Below, in pieces: positions 1 to 9,532 of a stretch of 64,000 nt of DNA. The stretch spans positions 62,001 through 126,000 of the forward strand of contig CAWEPQ010000007.1 in NCBI GenBank assembly GCA_963811055.1, in the 5' to 3' direction. The notes under the pieces were generated by a model. That model made no database searches. It saw nothing but the letters and a program-made list of their open reading frames with translations, and was not told the DNA's origin. The stretch is from JACVRW01 sp963811055. Lineage in GTDB: Bacteria; Actinomycetota; Thermoleophilia; Solirubrobacterales; Thermoleophilaceae. Each line of letters starts with the position of its first letter. Within the stretch, counting starts at the first letter, position 1. Made by a program: the position numbers and the translations under genes.

Positions 1-448
1 CTGAACGACGGCGCCGCCGCGGTGATGGTCACGAGCGCCGAATACGCCAAGGCGCACGGCCTGCGACCCGCTGGCGAAGGTGCGCTCGGTTGCGGTGGCC
101 GGCGTGCCGCCGCGGATCATGGGCATCGGCCCGGTGCCGGCCACGGCGAAGGCGCTCGAGCGCGCCGGCGTGACGCTCGACGACATCGACCTGATCGAGC
201 TGAACGAGGCGTTCGCCGCCCAGTCGCTCGCCGTGACCGACGAGTGGGGCATCGACGCCGAGGACGAGCGCCTGAACGCGAACGGCGGGGCGATCGCGCT
301 CGGCCACCCGCTCGGGTGCTCCGGCGCGCGACTGCTCACGACGATGGTGCACGAGCTCCAGCGCCGCGACGACGCCGAGCTCGGCCTGGCCACGATGTGC
401 ATCGGCGTGGGCCAGGGCATCGCGATGGTGGTCGAGAAGGCCGGCTAG
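1..448 (+). CDS. Acetyl-CoA acyltransferase (thiolase), C-terminal part, cut by window edge
   Basis: This is the C-terminal third of a thiolase, which condenses or cleaves acyl-CoA with acetyl-CoA in fatty-acid or ketone metabolism. The start lies before the window. Visible signatures are NDGAAAV near the left edge, the NEAFAAQ segment, the GGAIALGHPLGCSGAR motif holding the catalytic His, and the CIGVGQG motif holding the second catalytic Cys. The frame changes by one base at the CCC run at 67-69: before it the sequence reads in frame 1, after it in frame 2, and the two parts join smoothly as a normal thiolase. A homopolymer error is the likely cause. A second, complete thiolase lies at 21255. 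Confidence 0.85.
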
Positions 449-476
449 CCGCAGGCGTACCGGGGCCGCGGAAGGC

Positions 477-1640
477 CTACGGGTCGCCGAGGCGCGAATG
501 CACCCAGTCCAGGATCGCGGCGTTGTAGTTCGCGGGCGCGGCCGGATCGGTGTTGGTGCCGTTCTTGTTGGTGACCACGTGCGTCGCGCAGCTGCCCGGC
601 GCGTCGGCGGGGCTCACGCAGAGGCGCATGTTGCGCGACCTGCTCGCCGCTCCGAGCCCCGCGATGGCGCGGCGGAGCGGCTCGTGCAGCAGTCGGCCGA
701 GCCCATCGTCGTGGTCGTGCCGTCGGGCAGCGGGCACGTCATCGGCGTCGTCGCCGCAGACGTTCGGGTCGGCTCTGCTCCAGGTGTGGAGGATCGGCAC
801 GGTCAGGTCCCCGCGCGCGATCAACAGGTCGGGCTGGTTCCTCGAGGCGGCGAGCGACGGGGTGGACCCGGGCGGCGATCGCGCCGATGGGCGCGCCCGC
901 GTCGCCGCAGATGCCCTGCTGCGCCCGGGCCACCTCCCACTGGCGGTTCACGCTGCCCGAGTCGGCGACGCGCCCGCCGGCGGGCACGCCTCCTGCCTGC
1001 AGCTCCAGGCCACGCCGTAGACGCCCGCCGAGCCCGCGCTCCCGCCGTGCAGGAACGTCCTCGAGGTCGGGTAGCTGCGCCTGCGCGAAGCGCGATCGCG
1101 GCCTTGGTCGCGAACAGGCCGTTGACCGTGCGCGGCTTGCCGTCGGGCGTCGTGTTCGGGTTGTTCGGGTCGGGCTGGTCGCCGCCGCCGTAGATGTCGT
1201 GGTTGCACATCGAGACCGAGACGAGGCGGAAGCCGGCCGGGTCGCTCCGACGAGACGGTCAGCCCGTTGTCCGGCACGAAGCTACAGCGCTCGAAGCCGT
1301 CTCCTCGCACTTGTTGCCGGCCGAGGGCTGCGGGTTGCCGTCGGCGTCGAAGTAGCCCACGCCGCCGCCGCGCATGCGCACCCAGAGCGGGCGGGTGGCG
1401 GTGTCGTCGAGAGCCGACCTTGGTCGCCGATCACGAAGGTCTGGTAGCCGCTGATCGTGCACGGGTAGGCGAGGTTCCGGTAGTAGTCGAACTTCCGAGC
1501 CCTCGGTCGTGGAGGTGCTCACGAACTCGATCCGGTCGGTCTTGCCGGCGCTCGCGAAGGGCTCGCGCGCTCGCCAGGGCGAGGGCCGCGGCGCCGAGGA
1601 GCGAGACGCAGAGCAGACGGCGGGCCAGGTTCGGGCGCAT
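477..1640 (-). pseudogene. Secreted serine esterase-like alpha/beta hydrolase, frame broken many times
   Basis: The start is clear: ATG at 1640 behind a GAGGAG ribosome site at 1646-1651, followed by a signal peptide (Arg-rich start, then LLCVSLLGAAALALAS). Downstream pieces in alternating frames line up in order: FDYYRNLAYPCTISG, ADGNPQPSAGNKCEE, CNHDIYGGGDQPDPN, then FLHGGSAGSAG, which carries a G-x-S-x-G nucleophile elbow, and an end at LDWVHSRLGDP. Joined, they make about 390 residues. At least eight frame changes are needed, more than in any other gene here. I infer an exported esterase of the alpha/beta hydrolase fold; the substrate is unknown. True decay cannot be told from sequencing error. 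Confidence 0.6.
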
Positions 1641-1765
1641 TTTTCTCCTCGGGGCGCAGGACGCGGGGTGGTGACCGGCGCAAACACCGGTTCCGCGCGG
1701 AAGTTGTGGTCCGGACCGGGAGAAGCAAACCCCATATTCTCGACTAACTTTATGCAGAATAAGCT

Positions 1766-2718
1766 ATGGTCCCGCTCGTGAAGACGGTCGATCTCCACCA
1801 GCACCTGTGGCCCGAGGCCGTGCTCGGCGTGCTCGAGCGCCGCAGCGAGGCACCGCGGGCGCGCCGGCGGGGCGGCCACTGGCGCGTGGAGCTGCCCGGC
1901 GAGCCGGCCTTCGAGATCGACCCCGCCCACCACGAGCCCGAGGACCGAGCGCGCGGCCTGAGCGTGGATCACGCGCTGGTGGCGCTGTCCACCCCGGTGG
2001 GCCTCGAAGGGCTGCCGGCGCGCGACTCGCTGGCGGCGATCGCGGCCTGGCAGGAGGCGGCCGATTCGCTTCCGCCCGAGCTCGGCTGGTGGGCCGCGGC
2101 GCCCGCGAGCCTGCCGATCGAGGAGCAGGCCGAGATCGTGAGGCAGGCCGTGTCGCAGGGCGCCGCGGGTCTCTGCCTGGGCGCAGGCCGGCTCGGGAGC
2201 ACGGCCGCGGCCGAGGAGGCGCTGCCGCTGCTCGCGGCCACGGCCGCGGCGGGTGTGCCGTGTTCGTGCACCCCGGGCCGGTGGCGCCGAGCGCGGCCGC
2301 TGCGCGCCAGCCCTCCTGGTGGTCTTCGTCCACCGATTACGTGTCCCAGCAGCACGCCGCCTGGCACGCCTTCCACGCCGTGGTCCGGCCCGAGCTTCCG
2401 TCGCTGCGCGCGGTCTTCGCCCTGCTCGCCGGCCTGGCGCCGCTCCACGTCGAGCGCACCGCTGCGCGTGGCGGACCGGGCGGCCAGGAGACGGTCCACG
2501 ACCCGCTCGTGTTCTACGAGACCTCCTCCTACGGGCCGGAGGCCATCCGCGCGATCGCCACCGTCGTGGGCATCGGACAGCTCGTGCACGGCAGCGACTT
2601 CCCGGTGGCGGACGAGCGCCCCGACGCCGTGGAGCGCGCGTTCTGCAGCGAGCTGGCCGACGTGGTCCGGCGCGACGCCCCGGCGCGCGCGCTCGGCTAC
2701 ACGTGGGTGCCGGTATGA
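1766..2718 (+). CDS. Amidohydrolase-family metal-dependent hydrolase (one frameshift)
   Basis: A TIM-barrel amidohydrolase of about 318 residues. The N-terminus has the metal-binding His-x-His (DLHQHLW), an internal HPGP follows strand five, and the C-terminal HGSDFP contains the typical His and Asp of the family. The ATG at 1766 opens the frame. A base is missing near 2260, where GVP-VFVHPGP should read through; after it the protein continues in frame 1 to the stop at 2718. The stop overlaps the start of the downstream cupin gene (ATGA), so the two are probably translated together. The substrate cannot be told; pairing with a thiol-dioxygenase-like protein hints at a small organic acid or amide. 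Confidence 0.75.
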
Positions 2719-3182
2719 GCGCGCTGCCGATGGCCGAGCTGCGCCGGACGCTGCTCGAGTACGCCGAGCGGCCGGAGCGCTGGCTGCCGCTCGTGCGCCA
2801 CGACCCGGACGAGCGCACCTACTCCCTGCTGCACCGCGACGGCGAGGTCGAGCTGTACCTGGTGTGCTGGATGGCCGGGCACGACACCGGCTTCCACGAC
2901 CACGACGAGAGCGCCGCGGCGATCGCCGTCGTGGACGGGGCGATCACCGAGGAGCGCCTGGCGCTCGGCGAGACCGTGAGCACCGAGCTCCGCGCCGGCC
3001 ACACCGTGATCATCGCCCGCGAGGCGATCCACCGCGTGCGCCACTCCGGGCAGGCGCCGGCGATCACGTTGCACGCGTACTCGCCGCCGCTCGACCGGGT
3101 GGGTACCTACGAGGTGGCCGCCGACGGCGCGCTCCTGCGCCACCCGCGGGCGGCCGACGTGCCGCTCGAAGCCGTGGCCTGA
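2715..3182 (+). CDS. Cysteine dioxygenase-like cupin protein
   Basis: A 155-residue single-domain cupin. The segment GFHDHDES holds the His-x-His iron ligands, followed by a glycine turn, and a third candidate ligand lies in EAIHRVRHSG; this pattern matches the cysteine dioxygenase superfamily, mononuclear iron enzymes that oxidise thiols such as cysteine or 3-mercaptopropionate. The start overlaps the stop of the amidohydrolase by ATGA, indicating an operon of at least two genes. The frame is intact. The exact substrate is not readable from sequence; a general cupin role is the alternative. Confidence 0.75.
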   Translation: MSALPMAELRRTLLEYAERPERWLPLVRHDPDERTYSLLHRDGEVELYLVCWMAGHDTGFHDHDESAAAIAVVDGAITEERLALGETVSTELRAGHTVIIAREAIHRVRHSGQAPAITLHAYSPPLDRVGTYEVAADGALLRHPRAADVPLEAVA

Positions 3183-3186
3183 GTCG

Positions 3187-4161
3187 CTAGCGGCGCCCGC
3201 TGCGCTTGGCGTCGATCTCGCCCTGCTCGAGCTCGAGCTTGCGCCACGCCGCCAGCCGCTCCGGGTCCACCACGCCGCGGACGGCGCAGTCGGGCTCGGT
3301 GTCATGGCGGCAGTCCGAGAACCGGCAGTCGGCGGCCAGCTTCTCGATGTCGGCGAACGCCGTGCCGGTGCCGTCCCACACGTTGACCCTCCGGATGCCG
3401 GGCGTGTCGATGAGCAAGGCGCCGGTGGGCAGCGGGATCAGCTCGCGCGTCACGGTCGTGTGCCGTCCGCGCCCATCGCCGGCGCGGACGGGCTGGGTGG
3501 CCTGGCGCTCGTGTCCGAGCAGCACGTTCACGAGCGTCGACTTGCCCGCGCCCGACAATCCGAGCAGCACCGAGGTGAGTCCCGGCTCGAGCTCGCCCAC
3601 CAGCGCGGGCAGGCCCGTGCGCTCGGGCACGCTGACGGCGTGGGCCTCGCGCAGGCCCAGCTGCCGTGCCACCTGGGCGGCCAGGCGGTCGGCGTCCGGC
3701 TCGAGGTCGGCCTTGGTGAGCACGAGCACGGGACGCACGCCGCCCGCCGTGGCGAGCGCGATGATGCGCTCGGCCCGGCGCAGGTTCGGGTCGGGCAGCG
3801 CCTCGACCACGAGCGCCACGTCCACGTTCGCGGCCAGCGTCTGGGGACGCGAGTGCGTGTCCACTCCCGCTCGCACGATGGCGCCGCGCCGCTCGAGCAC
3901 CTCGGCGATGGGCCCCCTCGGCGTCGAGCGCGACCCAATCACCGGTCACCGGCGGGCCGTCGGGGCGGTCGACGGCGCGCGTCCGGGCGGTGGCGAGGGC
4001 GTCCGTGCCGTCCAGGGCGCCCACGAGCCACTGCCCGCGGTGCTGGGCCAGCACACGACCCGGCGTCAGGCCGGCCTGATCGAGAGCGGCGAGCTCGTCG
4101 CTCAGGTCGGGGCGCCTGCCGAGCGCGGCTGGATGCGATTCCACAGCGCGAAAGGGTTTCA
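3187..4161 (-). CDS. rsgA: Ribosome small-subunit GTPase RsgA (one frameshift)
   Basis: RsgA is a circularly permuted GTPase that helps late assembly of the 30S subunit. Order of features: an N-terminal OB-fold part from ATG at 4161 (MKPFRAVE to VTGDWVALD), then G4-like TKADLE, the P-loop GLSGAGKSTL, GRHTTVTREL, DTPG, and the C-terminal zinc motif with Cys and His (CRFSDCRHDTEPDC). The N-terminal part and the GTPase part are in different frames; the break lies in the G/C run near 3910-3916 and is probably an indel error. The start overlaps the stop of the upstream phosphoesterase (ATGA), so it is the last gene of a three-gene minus-strand operon. Confidence 0.88.
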
Positions 4162-4998
4162 TGCCTGGGGCGGCGGCCCCGATTCGGACCGCAGCTCGAG
4201 CAGCACGATCTCGGGCGGTGCGCGGAAGCGTCCCGGCAGGGTGCTCGTGCCCACCCCGCGGCTCACGAACAGGTGGCGGCCCTCCTCGATCACGTGGCCG
4301 CCGCCGTAACGGGTGCCGAAGTGGGAGGGGGTCACGAAGTTGCGCAGCAGCGGCACGTTCACCTGGTTGCCGTGCGTGTGGCCGGACAGGGTGAGCGCCA
4401 CCCGGTCCGGGATGAACGGGAAGAGGTCGGGATCGTGGCTGAGGGCGAGCACCGGCTCGCCGTCCGGAATCGGCTCGAAGGTGCGGCCGATCGAGGGCTC
4501 GCGCTCGCGCAGGTCGGCCAGCCCGGCCACCCAGAGCGGACCGGTGCGCAGCGCGCGGTTCTCGAGCACGCGGATGCCCGCGGCGGCCAGGGCGGCGCCC
4601 ATCGCCCTTCCGTGCACCCACCAGTCGTGGTTGCCGAGCACGGCGAACACGCCCAGCGGCGCCGACAGCGCGGCGAGCGACTGGGCCACCGGCTCCGGCG
4701 CCACACGCCGCCCGCCGAGCACGCGCGGCGACGCGTAGTCGCCCAGCAGCACGATCAGGTCTGGCTCCTCGCGGTTGAGCCAGGACACGAGCCGCGTGAC
4801 CTGGGCGATCGGCACGTGCGGCGCCCCGGCGTGCAGGTCGGCCATCACGCCCACCCGCAGCCCGTCCAGGGCGGCCGGCCAGAACGGCAGCTTCAGCGTG
4901 TGGAAGGAGAGCCCCACGTGGCGCGGCTCCCACCAGAACGTGCGGTACCCGAGCGCCGCCGCGCCCGCGCCCGCCGCCAGCGGGAGCAGCGGAATCAT
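4159..4998 (-). CDS. Calcineurin-like metallophosphoesterase, membrane-anchored (YkuE type)
   Basis: A 279-residue metallophosphoesterase. The N-terminus is a short hydrophobic anchor (LLPLAAGAGAAALGY). The two-metal motifs follow in order: MADLHAG (Asp-x-His), LLGDYAS, LGNHDWW, LSHDPDLF and the closing GHTHGNQV. This set is typical of the YkuE/LpxH-like branch of membrane-associated phosphodiesterases. ATG at 4998 overlaps the stop of the EamA gene, and its own stop overlaps rsgA, so three genes are coupled. The substrate is unknown; a lipid or nucleotide phosphodiester is plausible by family. Confidence 0.85.
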   Translation of the reverse strand: MIPLLPLAAGAGAAALGYRTFWWEPRHVGLSFHTLKLPFWPAALDGLRVGVMADLHAGAPHVPIAQVTRLVSWLNREEPDLIVLLGDYASPRVLGGRRVAPEPVAQSLAALSAPLGVFAVLGNHDWWVHGRAMGAALAAAGIRVLENRALRTGPLWVAGLADLREREPSIGRTFEPIPDGEPVLALSHDPDLFPFIPDRVALTLSGHTHGNQVNVPLLRNFVTPSHFGTRYGGGHVIEEGRHLFVSRGVGTSTLPGRFRAPPEIVLLELRSESGPPPQA

Positions 4999-5879
4999 GC
5001 GGCAACCACCGCCGCGCGCGGCTTGATCGTGGCCACCGCCACGCCGGCGATCACCACCGCCACGCCCGCCAGCTGCACCGCCGACGGGGCCTCCGCGAAG
5101 ATCACCGCGCCCAGGAACACGGTGGCCACCGGCTGGAGCATCAGGAGGATGGACGTGAGCACCGCCGGCAGCCGTGGCAGCGACACGGAGATCAGGAGCC
5201 AGCCGAGCACCTGCGAGGACACCGCCAGCACCACCAGCCAGATCTGCGCCTCCAGGTCCGGCACCCAGTCGAGGTCGCCCACGGCGAGGCCCCCGAGCGC
5301 CGAGAACACCCCTGCGCTGAGCGTCGCGTCGAAGAGCGGGCCGGCGGGCCGGCGCAGGTCGGCGTTGCCCTGGCGGAGGATCAGCAGGAACAGCGCGTAG
5401 GTCAGCGCCGTGAATATGCCGTAGACCACCCCGAGGACCGGGTCGTCGCCGTAGGCGCCCGCACCCACCGCGCCCGAGATCAGCACCACGCCCACGAACA
5501 CCACCGGGATCGCGGTGAGCGAGCGGCGCTCGGGTCGCTCCCCGAGCCAGGCCCAGGCCATCAGACCCACGAGCACCACCTGGATGTTCGCGAGCACCGT
5601 GGCCAGGCCGGCACCCACCGCCTCGATCGAGTGGTGCCAGAAGGTCAGGTCGGCGGCCAGGCACACGCCGGCCGCCAGGGCGAGCGCATGGTCGCGCCGG
5701 AGGAGCGGCCCGTATCGGCGCCGCTCGTGCCAGGCCAGCAATCCGAGCAGCGGAAGCGCGTAGAAGCAGCGGAACGTGGCCGCCGTGGAGGGGGACACCT
5801 CGGCCAACTTGACGAGGATCGCGGAGAAGGCGATCACGAGGGCGCCGAGCACGCCGGCCAGAACGGGACGATCCATCAT
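4995..5879 (-). CDS. EamA/DMT-family transporter
   Basis: A 294-residue membrane protein with about ten hydrophobic segments arranged as two EamA repeats, typical of the drug/metabolite transporter superfamily. The first repeat includes FRCFYALPLLGLL and AADLTFWHHSIEAVGAG; the second includes LPAVLTSILLMLQPVATVFLGA. These proteins export or take up small metabolites; the cargo cannot be predicted. It is the first gene of the operon leading into the phosphoesterase and rsgA, with a four-base overlap at its end. The frame is intact. Confidence 0.85.
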   Translation of the reverse strand: MMDRPVLAGVLGALVIAFSAILVKLAEVSPSTAATFRCFYALPLLGLLAWHERRRYGPLLRRDHALALAAGVCLAADLTFWHHSIEAVGAGLATVLANIQVVLVGLMAWAWLGERPERRSLTAIPVVFVGVVLISGAVGAGAYGDDPVLGVVYGIFTALTYALFLLILRQGNADLRRPAGPLFDATLSAGVFSALGGLAVGDLDWVPDLEAQIWLVVLAVSSQVLGWLLISVSLPRLPAVLTSILLMLQPVATVFLGAVIFAEAPSAVQLAGVAVVIAGVAVATIKPRAAVVAA

Positions 5880-5920
5880 GCGGCCGCCGAGGGTAGATAA
5901 CCGCGGGGTATGGTCACCGC

Positions 5921-6097
5921 GTGGATCGAAGCACCGCTCTTTGGACGCTCGTCCTCTTCTTCGGGGCGTCGCTGATGTTCTCCACGATCAAGAACGCCAC
6001 CGAGGACGAGTCGGCGGGCGTGGCGCTCGGCGCACAGCTGGCGGCGGGGCTCCTGCTCGTCGGCGCGATCATCGTGTTCGTCCGCCCCAGGCAGTGA
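5921..6097 (+). CDS. Small two-helix membrane protein of unknown function
   Basis: A 58-residue ORF starting at GTG. It holds two hydrophobic stretches (LWTLVLFFGASLMF and LAAGLLLVGAIIVFV) separated by an acidic linker. I do not recognise a family. The stop codon overlaps the GTG of the NYN gene as GTGA, a common translational coupling, which supports both as real genes. Divergent from the EamA gene, with 41 bp between starts. Confidence 0.5.
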   Translation: MDRSTALWTLVLFFGASLMFSTIKNATEDESAGVALGAQLAAGLLLVGAIIVFVRPRQ

Positions 6098-6487
6098 CGC
6101 GGGTGACGCGCTGGATCGTGGACGGGATGAACGTGATCGGGTCGCGCCCCGACGGCTGGTGGCGCGACCGCCGCGGGGCCATGCGCCGGTTGGTGGACGA
6201 GCTGGAGGCCCTCGCCCGCGAGACGCTCCGAGCCGGTGATGGTCGTGCTGGACGGCGGCCCGTTCGAGCTCGACGGGGCCGGTGGACGTGCGCTTCGCCT
6301 CGCGCCGCGGGCCGAACGCCGCCGACGACGACATCGCGGCGATCGTGGCGGCCGATGCGCAGCCCGGCGAGCCTCGGGGTGGTGACCTCGGACGCGGCGC
6401 TCAGGACGCGGGTGCGCGCGCACGGCGCCGATGTGAGGGCGCCGGCGCGTTCCGGCGACGCCTCGACGAGTCGGCGGCGGTGGCTGA
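6094..6487 (+). pseudogene. NYN/PIN-like RNase domain protein (YacP type), frame broken
   Basis: The N-terminus IVDGMNVIGSRPDGWWRD is a hallmark of NYN/YacP-like RNase domains: the first Asp and the Asn bind metal and the Trp-Trp-Arg pattern is conserved. Further pieces in other frames continue the fold: VVLDGGPFE, then VRFASRRGPNAADDDI, then VTSDAALRTRVRAHGADV. At least two single-base breaks lie between about 6230 and 6400. The predicted protein is about 130 residues, a small endoribonuclease-like protein. The GTG start overlaps the upstream small ORF; the likely stop at 6485-6487 overlaps a GTG at 6480 for the next gene. Confidence 0.62.
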
Positions 6488-7600
6488 CCCCCGCTACCGC
6501 GACGCGCTGCCTCGACTGGCTCGGCTGCGCGGCCCGCGGGGCGGAGGAGCGCGCGGCGCTCGCGGCGCGCGGCCCTGGGGACCCGGTGGCCGCGGCCGCC
6601 ACGGCCGGGCACGTGCTCGACTTCGACGACACCTACCTGCCCGGCATCGCGCACCTGAGCGCGCCTACCGCGCCGGCGGCGCTGGTGCTGGGCCGAGCGG
6701 GGACGAGCGTGGGGGACGCGCTCGACGCCTACAGCGCGGGTTCGAGGCGATGGGGGCGCTCGCGCGGGCAAGCCACCGGCGCTCTACGACCGGGACTCCA
6801 TCCGACCGCGGCCTGCGGCGGGGTGGGGGCGGCGGTGGCGGCGGCGCGGCTCATCGGGCGACCCGGAGCCGCGCGTCGGCGATCGCCCTCGCCCTGCTCG
6901 GCGCCGGCGGGCTGCGGGCCGCGTTCGGGTCGGACGGCAAGTCGCTCCAGGTGGGGCTGGCGGCGGCCGCCGGGGTGCGCGCAGCGCGGCTGGCCCAGGC
7001 CGGGGCGCGGGTGCCCCTCGAGGCGGCGGCGCGCGGGTTCGCGGAGGCCACCGGCGGCAAGCTACGCCGAGCCGGACGATGCCGAGCCGCGATCGAGCGA
7101 ACTGGATCAAGGCGTGGCCCTGCTGCCTCCAGACGCACGGCGCGATCGAGGCGGCCGAGCGCGCCCGGGAGGCCGGGGCCGAGCCGGCGGCCGGTGGTGG
7201 TGCACCCCTGTCGCTCCAGGCGGCGGCGGTCGGGCCCGAGCCGGCCGACGGCCTCCAGGCGAAGTTCTCGATCCCGTACCTGGTCGCGTACACGCTGCTC
7301 CACGGTTCGCCCACGCCGGCGAGCTTCGCGGGCGTGGACGCCGAGGCGGTGGCGCGCGCGCGAGGCGATCGAGGTGCGCAGCGACCGCGGGCTGCTCGAG
7401 TCCGAGGCCGTGCTGCTCGACGCCGGCGGCGAGGAGCTGGCGCGCGTCGAGGCGGCGCTGGGCTCGCCCGAGCGCCCGCTGGACGAGGCGGGCTGGCGGA
7501 AGGTCAGGGAGCTGGCCGGGCGACCGGCTGGCCGGGGCGCTCGACGAGCCGGAGCGGCCCGGCGGCCGAGGTGCTGGAGCTGGCGGGCTGCGGGCCTGTC
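6480..7600 (+). pseudogene. MmgE/PrpD-family protein (2-methylcitrate dehydratase-like), frame broken repeatedly
   Basis: Recognised from CLDWLGCAARGAEERAAL, then GHVLDFDDTYLPG and HLSAPTAPAALVLG, which form the conserved active-site face of the MmgE/PrpD family, followed by HPTAACGGVGAAVAAARL. Later parts (WIKAWPCCLQTHGAIEAAE, KFSIPYLVAYTLLHG) are in other frames. Members include 2-methylcitrate dehydratase, cis-aconitate decarboxylase and related lyases or isomerases. At least six frame changes occur between 6489 and 7550, so the end near 7600 is approximate. GTG at 6480 is the likely start. Role in this cell is unknown; there are no methylcitrate-cycle neighbours. Confidence 0.6.
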
Positions 7601-7662
7601 GAGTCCGACGGCGGAGTACGATCGTGCTCGCCGGACCTGGCCCACGGCTACGGAGGGACTCC

Positions 7663-8154
7663 GTGGCCGAAGAGGTGCAGATAGCCGGCGCGAATCGAAC
7701 GCGAAGATCCGCAACCCGTGGGGGTGATCGGGCTCACGCTGATCACGATCGGGATCTACTTCTTCTTCTGGTGGTACTTCATCAACCGGGAGATGCACGA
7801 CCTGGGTAAGGCTCGGGGCGTGGACATCGGGCAGAAGCCGGCCAACTCCGTCTGGGCGGTCACGCTCGGCGCGCTCATCATCGTCCCGGCGATCGTGTCC
7901 GAATGGACCACGAGCGGGCGGGTTCAGCGCTCCCAGGAGACGGTGGGTGTCGAACGGCCCGCCAGCGGGCCCGTGACTTCATCCTGCTGCTCCTGATCTC
8001 GCCCGTGGGCCTCTGGTACATGCAGAGCGAGCTGAACAAGGTCTGGCGCATGCAGCAGGGTGGCGCGCGGAGCCGGCGAGCATCCCGGCGGCCGCGGCCA
8101 GCCGGCGCCGCCGGTGGAGTCGCGTCCCGAGGTGCCCGGCAGCTAGCGCGCTAG
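7663..8154 (+). pseudogene. DUF4234-like small membrane protein, frame broken
   Basis: GTG at 7663 has a good GGAGGG ribosome site 5 nt upstream. The protein reads VAEEVQIAGANR, then after a break NAKIRNPWG, then GVIGLTLITIGIYFFFWWYF with INREMHDLGKARG, a pattern typical of DUF4234 membrane proteins, and a second hydrophobic stretch FILLLLISPVGLWYMQSELNKVW. Single-base breaks lie near 7697, 7725 and 7950. About 165 residues when joined, with a proline/arginine-rich tail. Function unknown. It ends 92 bp before the convergent P450; that gap is GC-rich with a GCCGGC-CTCC-GCCGGC hairpin that may end transcription. Confidence 0.55.
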
Positions 8155-8246
8155 GCGGGCGCGGCGGCCGGCCTCCGCCGGCGGCGGCCACCGCCACCGC
8201 TCGGTCACCACGGCGCGCGCCCCGCGGCCGGCACCACGGTCACGTG

Positions 8247-9480
8247 CTAGACCCGCGGGCGCTCCGGCCGCGGCGACGGCGCCCGCAGGCGCACCCGCCG
8301 CAGCACCTCTCGCAGCACCACGCGCATCTCCACCTGGGCGAACGACGCGCCGATGCAGCGGCGCACCCCGCCGCCGAACGGGATCCAGGCGTACGACTCG
8401 GGCTGGCCGTCGAGGAAGCGCTCGGGCCGGAACTCGTCCGGCTCCGGGTAGAGGTCCGCGCGCGCGTGCACCGCCGCGATGGCCGGGCAGCACGAGCGTG
8501 CCCGCGGGCAGCGGGTAGCCGGCCACCTCCGTGTCGCGCGTGAGCTTGCGCGCCACGTCCACGATCACGGGCCGGACGCGCAGGGTCTCCTTGACCACGG
8601 CGTCGAGGTAGTCGTCGTCGTCGAGCGAGTCGATCAGCCGCTCCATCACCCGCGGCGTGCGCATCAGGCGCTCGAATGCCCACGACAGGCCGGTGGCGGT
8701 GGTCTCGTGGCCGGCGGTGAGCAGCGTCATGAGCTCGTCGCGCAGCTCGACGTCGGACATCGGGGTGCCGTCCTCGTGGCGGGCCGCCAGCAGCAGGGAG
8801 AGCACGTCGTCGCCGGGCTCCGACGTCGCGCCGGTCGGCGATCTCGGCGTAGATCAGCTCGTCCACGGCCGCCAGCGCCTTGCGGAAGCGCTCGGCCGCC
8901 GGGGACAGGCCGCCGAGGTCGCGATCCATGAGCGGCAGCCAGGGCGAGCACGCTGGTGGTCTCGGCCGAGGCGCGGGATGCGCGCGCGGAAGAGGTCCAT
9001 GCGCTCGTCGTCGCGCACCCCGAACACCGCGCGCAGGATCACCTCGAGGGTGATCGCCTGCATCCGCGGGCGCAGCGGGAACTCGCTGCCGACCGGCCAG
9101 CGGTCCACCTCGCGCGCGGTGGCCTCCGCCATCACCTCCGCGTAGCGGCGCACGCTCTCGCCGTGGAAGGGCGGCAGCAGCAGCTTGCGCTGGCTCAGGT
9201 GGCGGCCCTCGTCGAGCGTGAGGAGCGAGTGCTCCCCGAGCGCGTCGCCGAGGGCGAGCGTGTTGGCCTCGCCCGCGTGGAAGGTCGGCGGGTCGCCGGC
9301 GAACACGCGCTTGATCTCGGCCGGGTCGGCCACGTAGACCACTCGGCCGAAGATCGGGAAGCGCGAGCGGAAGATGTCGCCGTAGCGGCGCCAGCGGGCG
9401 GCCATCCAGCCGTAGGGCGGCGCCGTCACGCGCACGGCCTGCACCATCCGGTGGACGCCGCGGTCCGGGCGGTGCGATCC
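8247..9480 (-). pseudogene. Cytochrome P450, frame broken
   Basis: A P450 monooxygenase of about 400 residues. Motifs in order: the I-helix oxygen-binding AGHETTA, the K-helix ExxR in KETLR, and the haem-binding loop FGGGVRRCIGASFA with its thiolate Cys. The N-terminal half (YGDIFRSRFPIFGRVVYVA, LPPFHGESVRRYAEVM) is in one frame, with later pieces in others; breaks lie near 8490, 8820, 8960 and 9440. It resembles bacterial class I P450s, soluble, using ferredoxin partners, none of which are adjacent. The N-terminus is uncertain because of the break near 9440. Confidence 0.75.
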
Positions 9481-9532
9481 ACGGAGGGTTGTACCGGGTC
9501 GGGGCGCCGGGCGCCAGGCCGGCGGGTCCGGC

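Noticed and set aside
1641..1765. Divergent promoter region between the secreted esterase and the amidohydrolase
   Set aside because: It is relatively AT-rich near 1730-1765 and probably holds promoters, but no convincing -35/-10 pair could be chosen on either strand.
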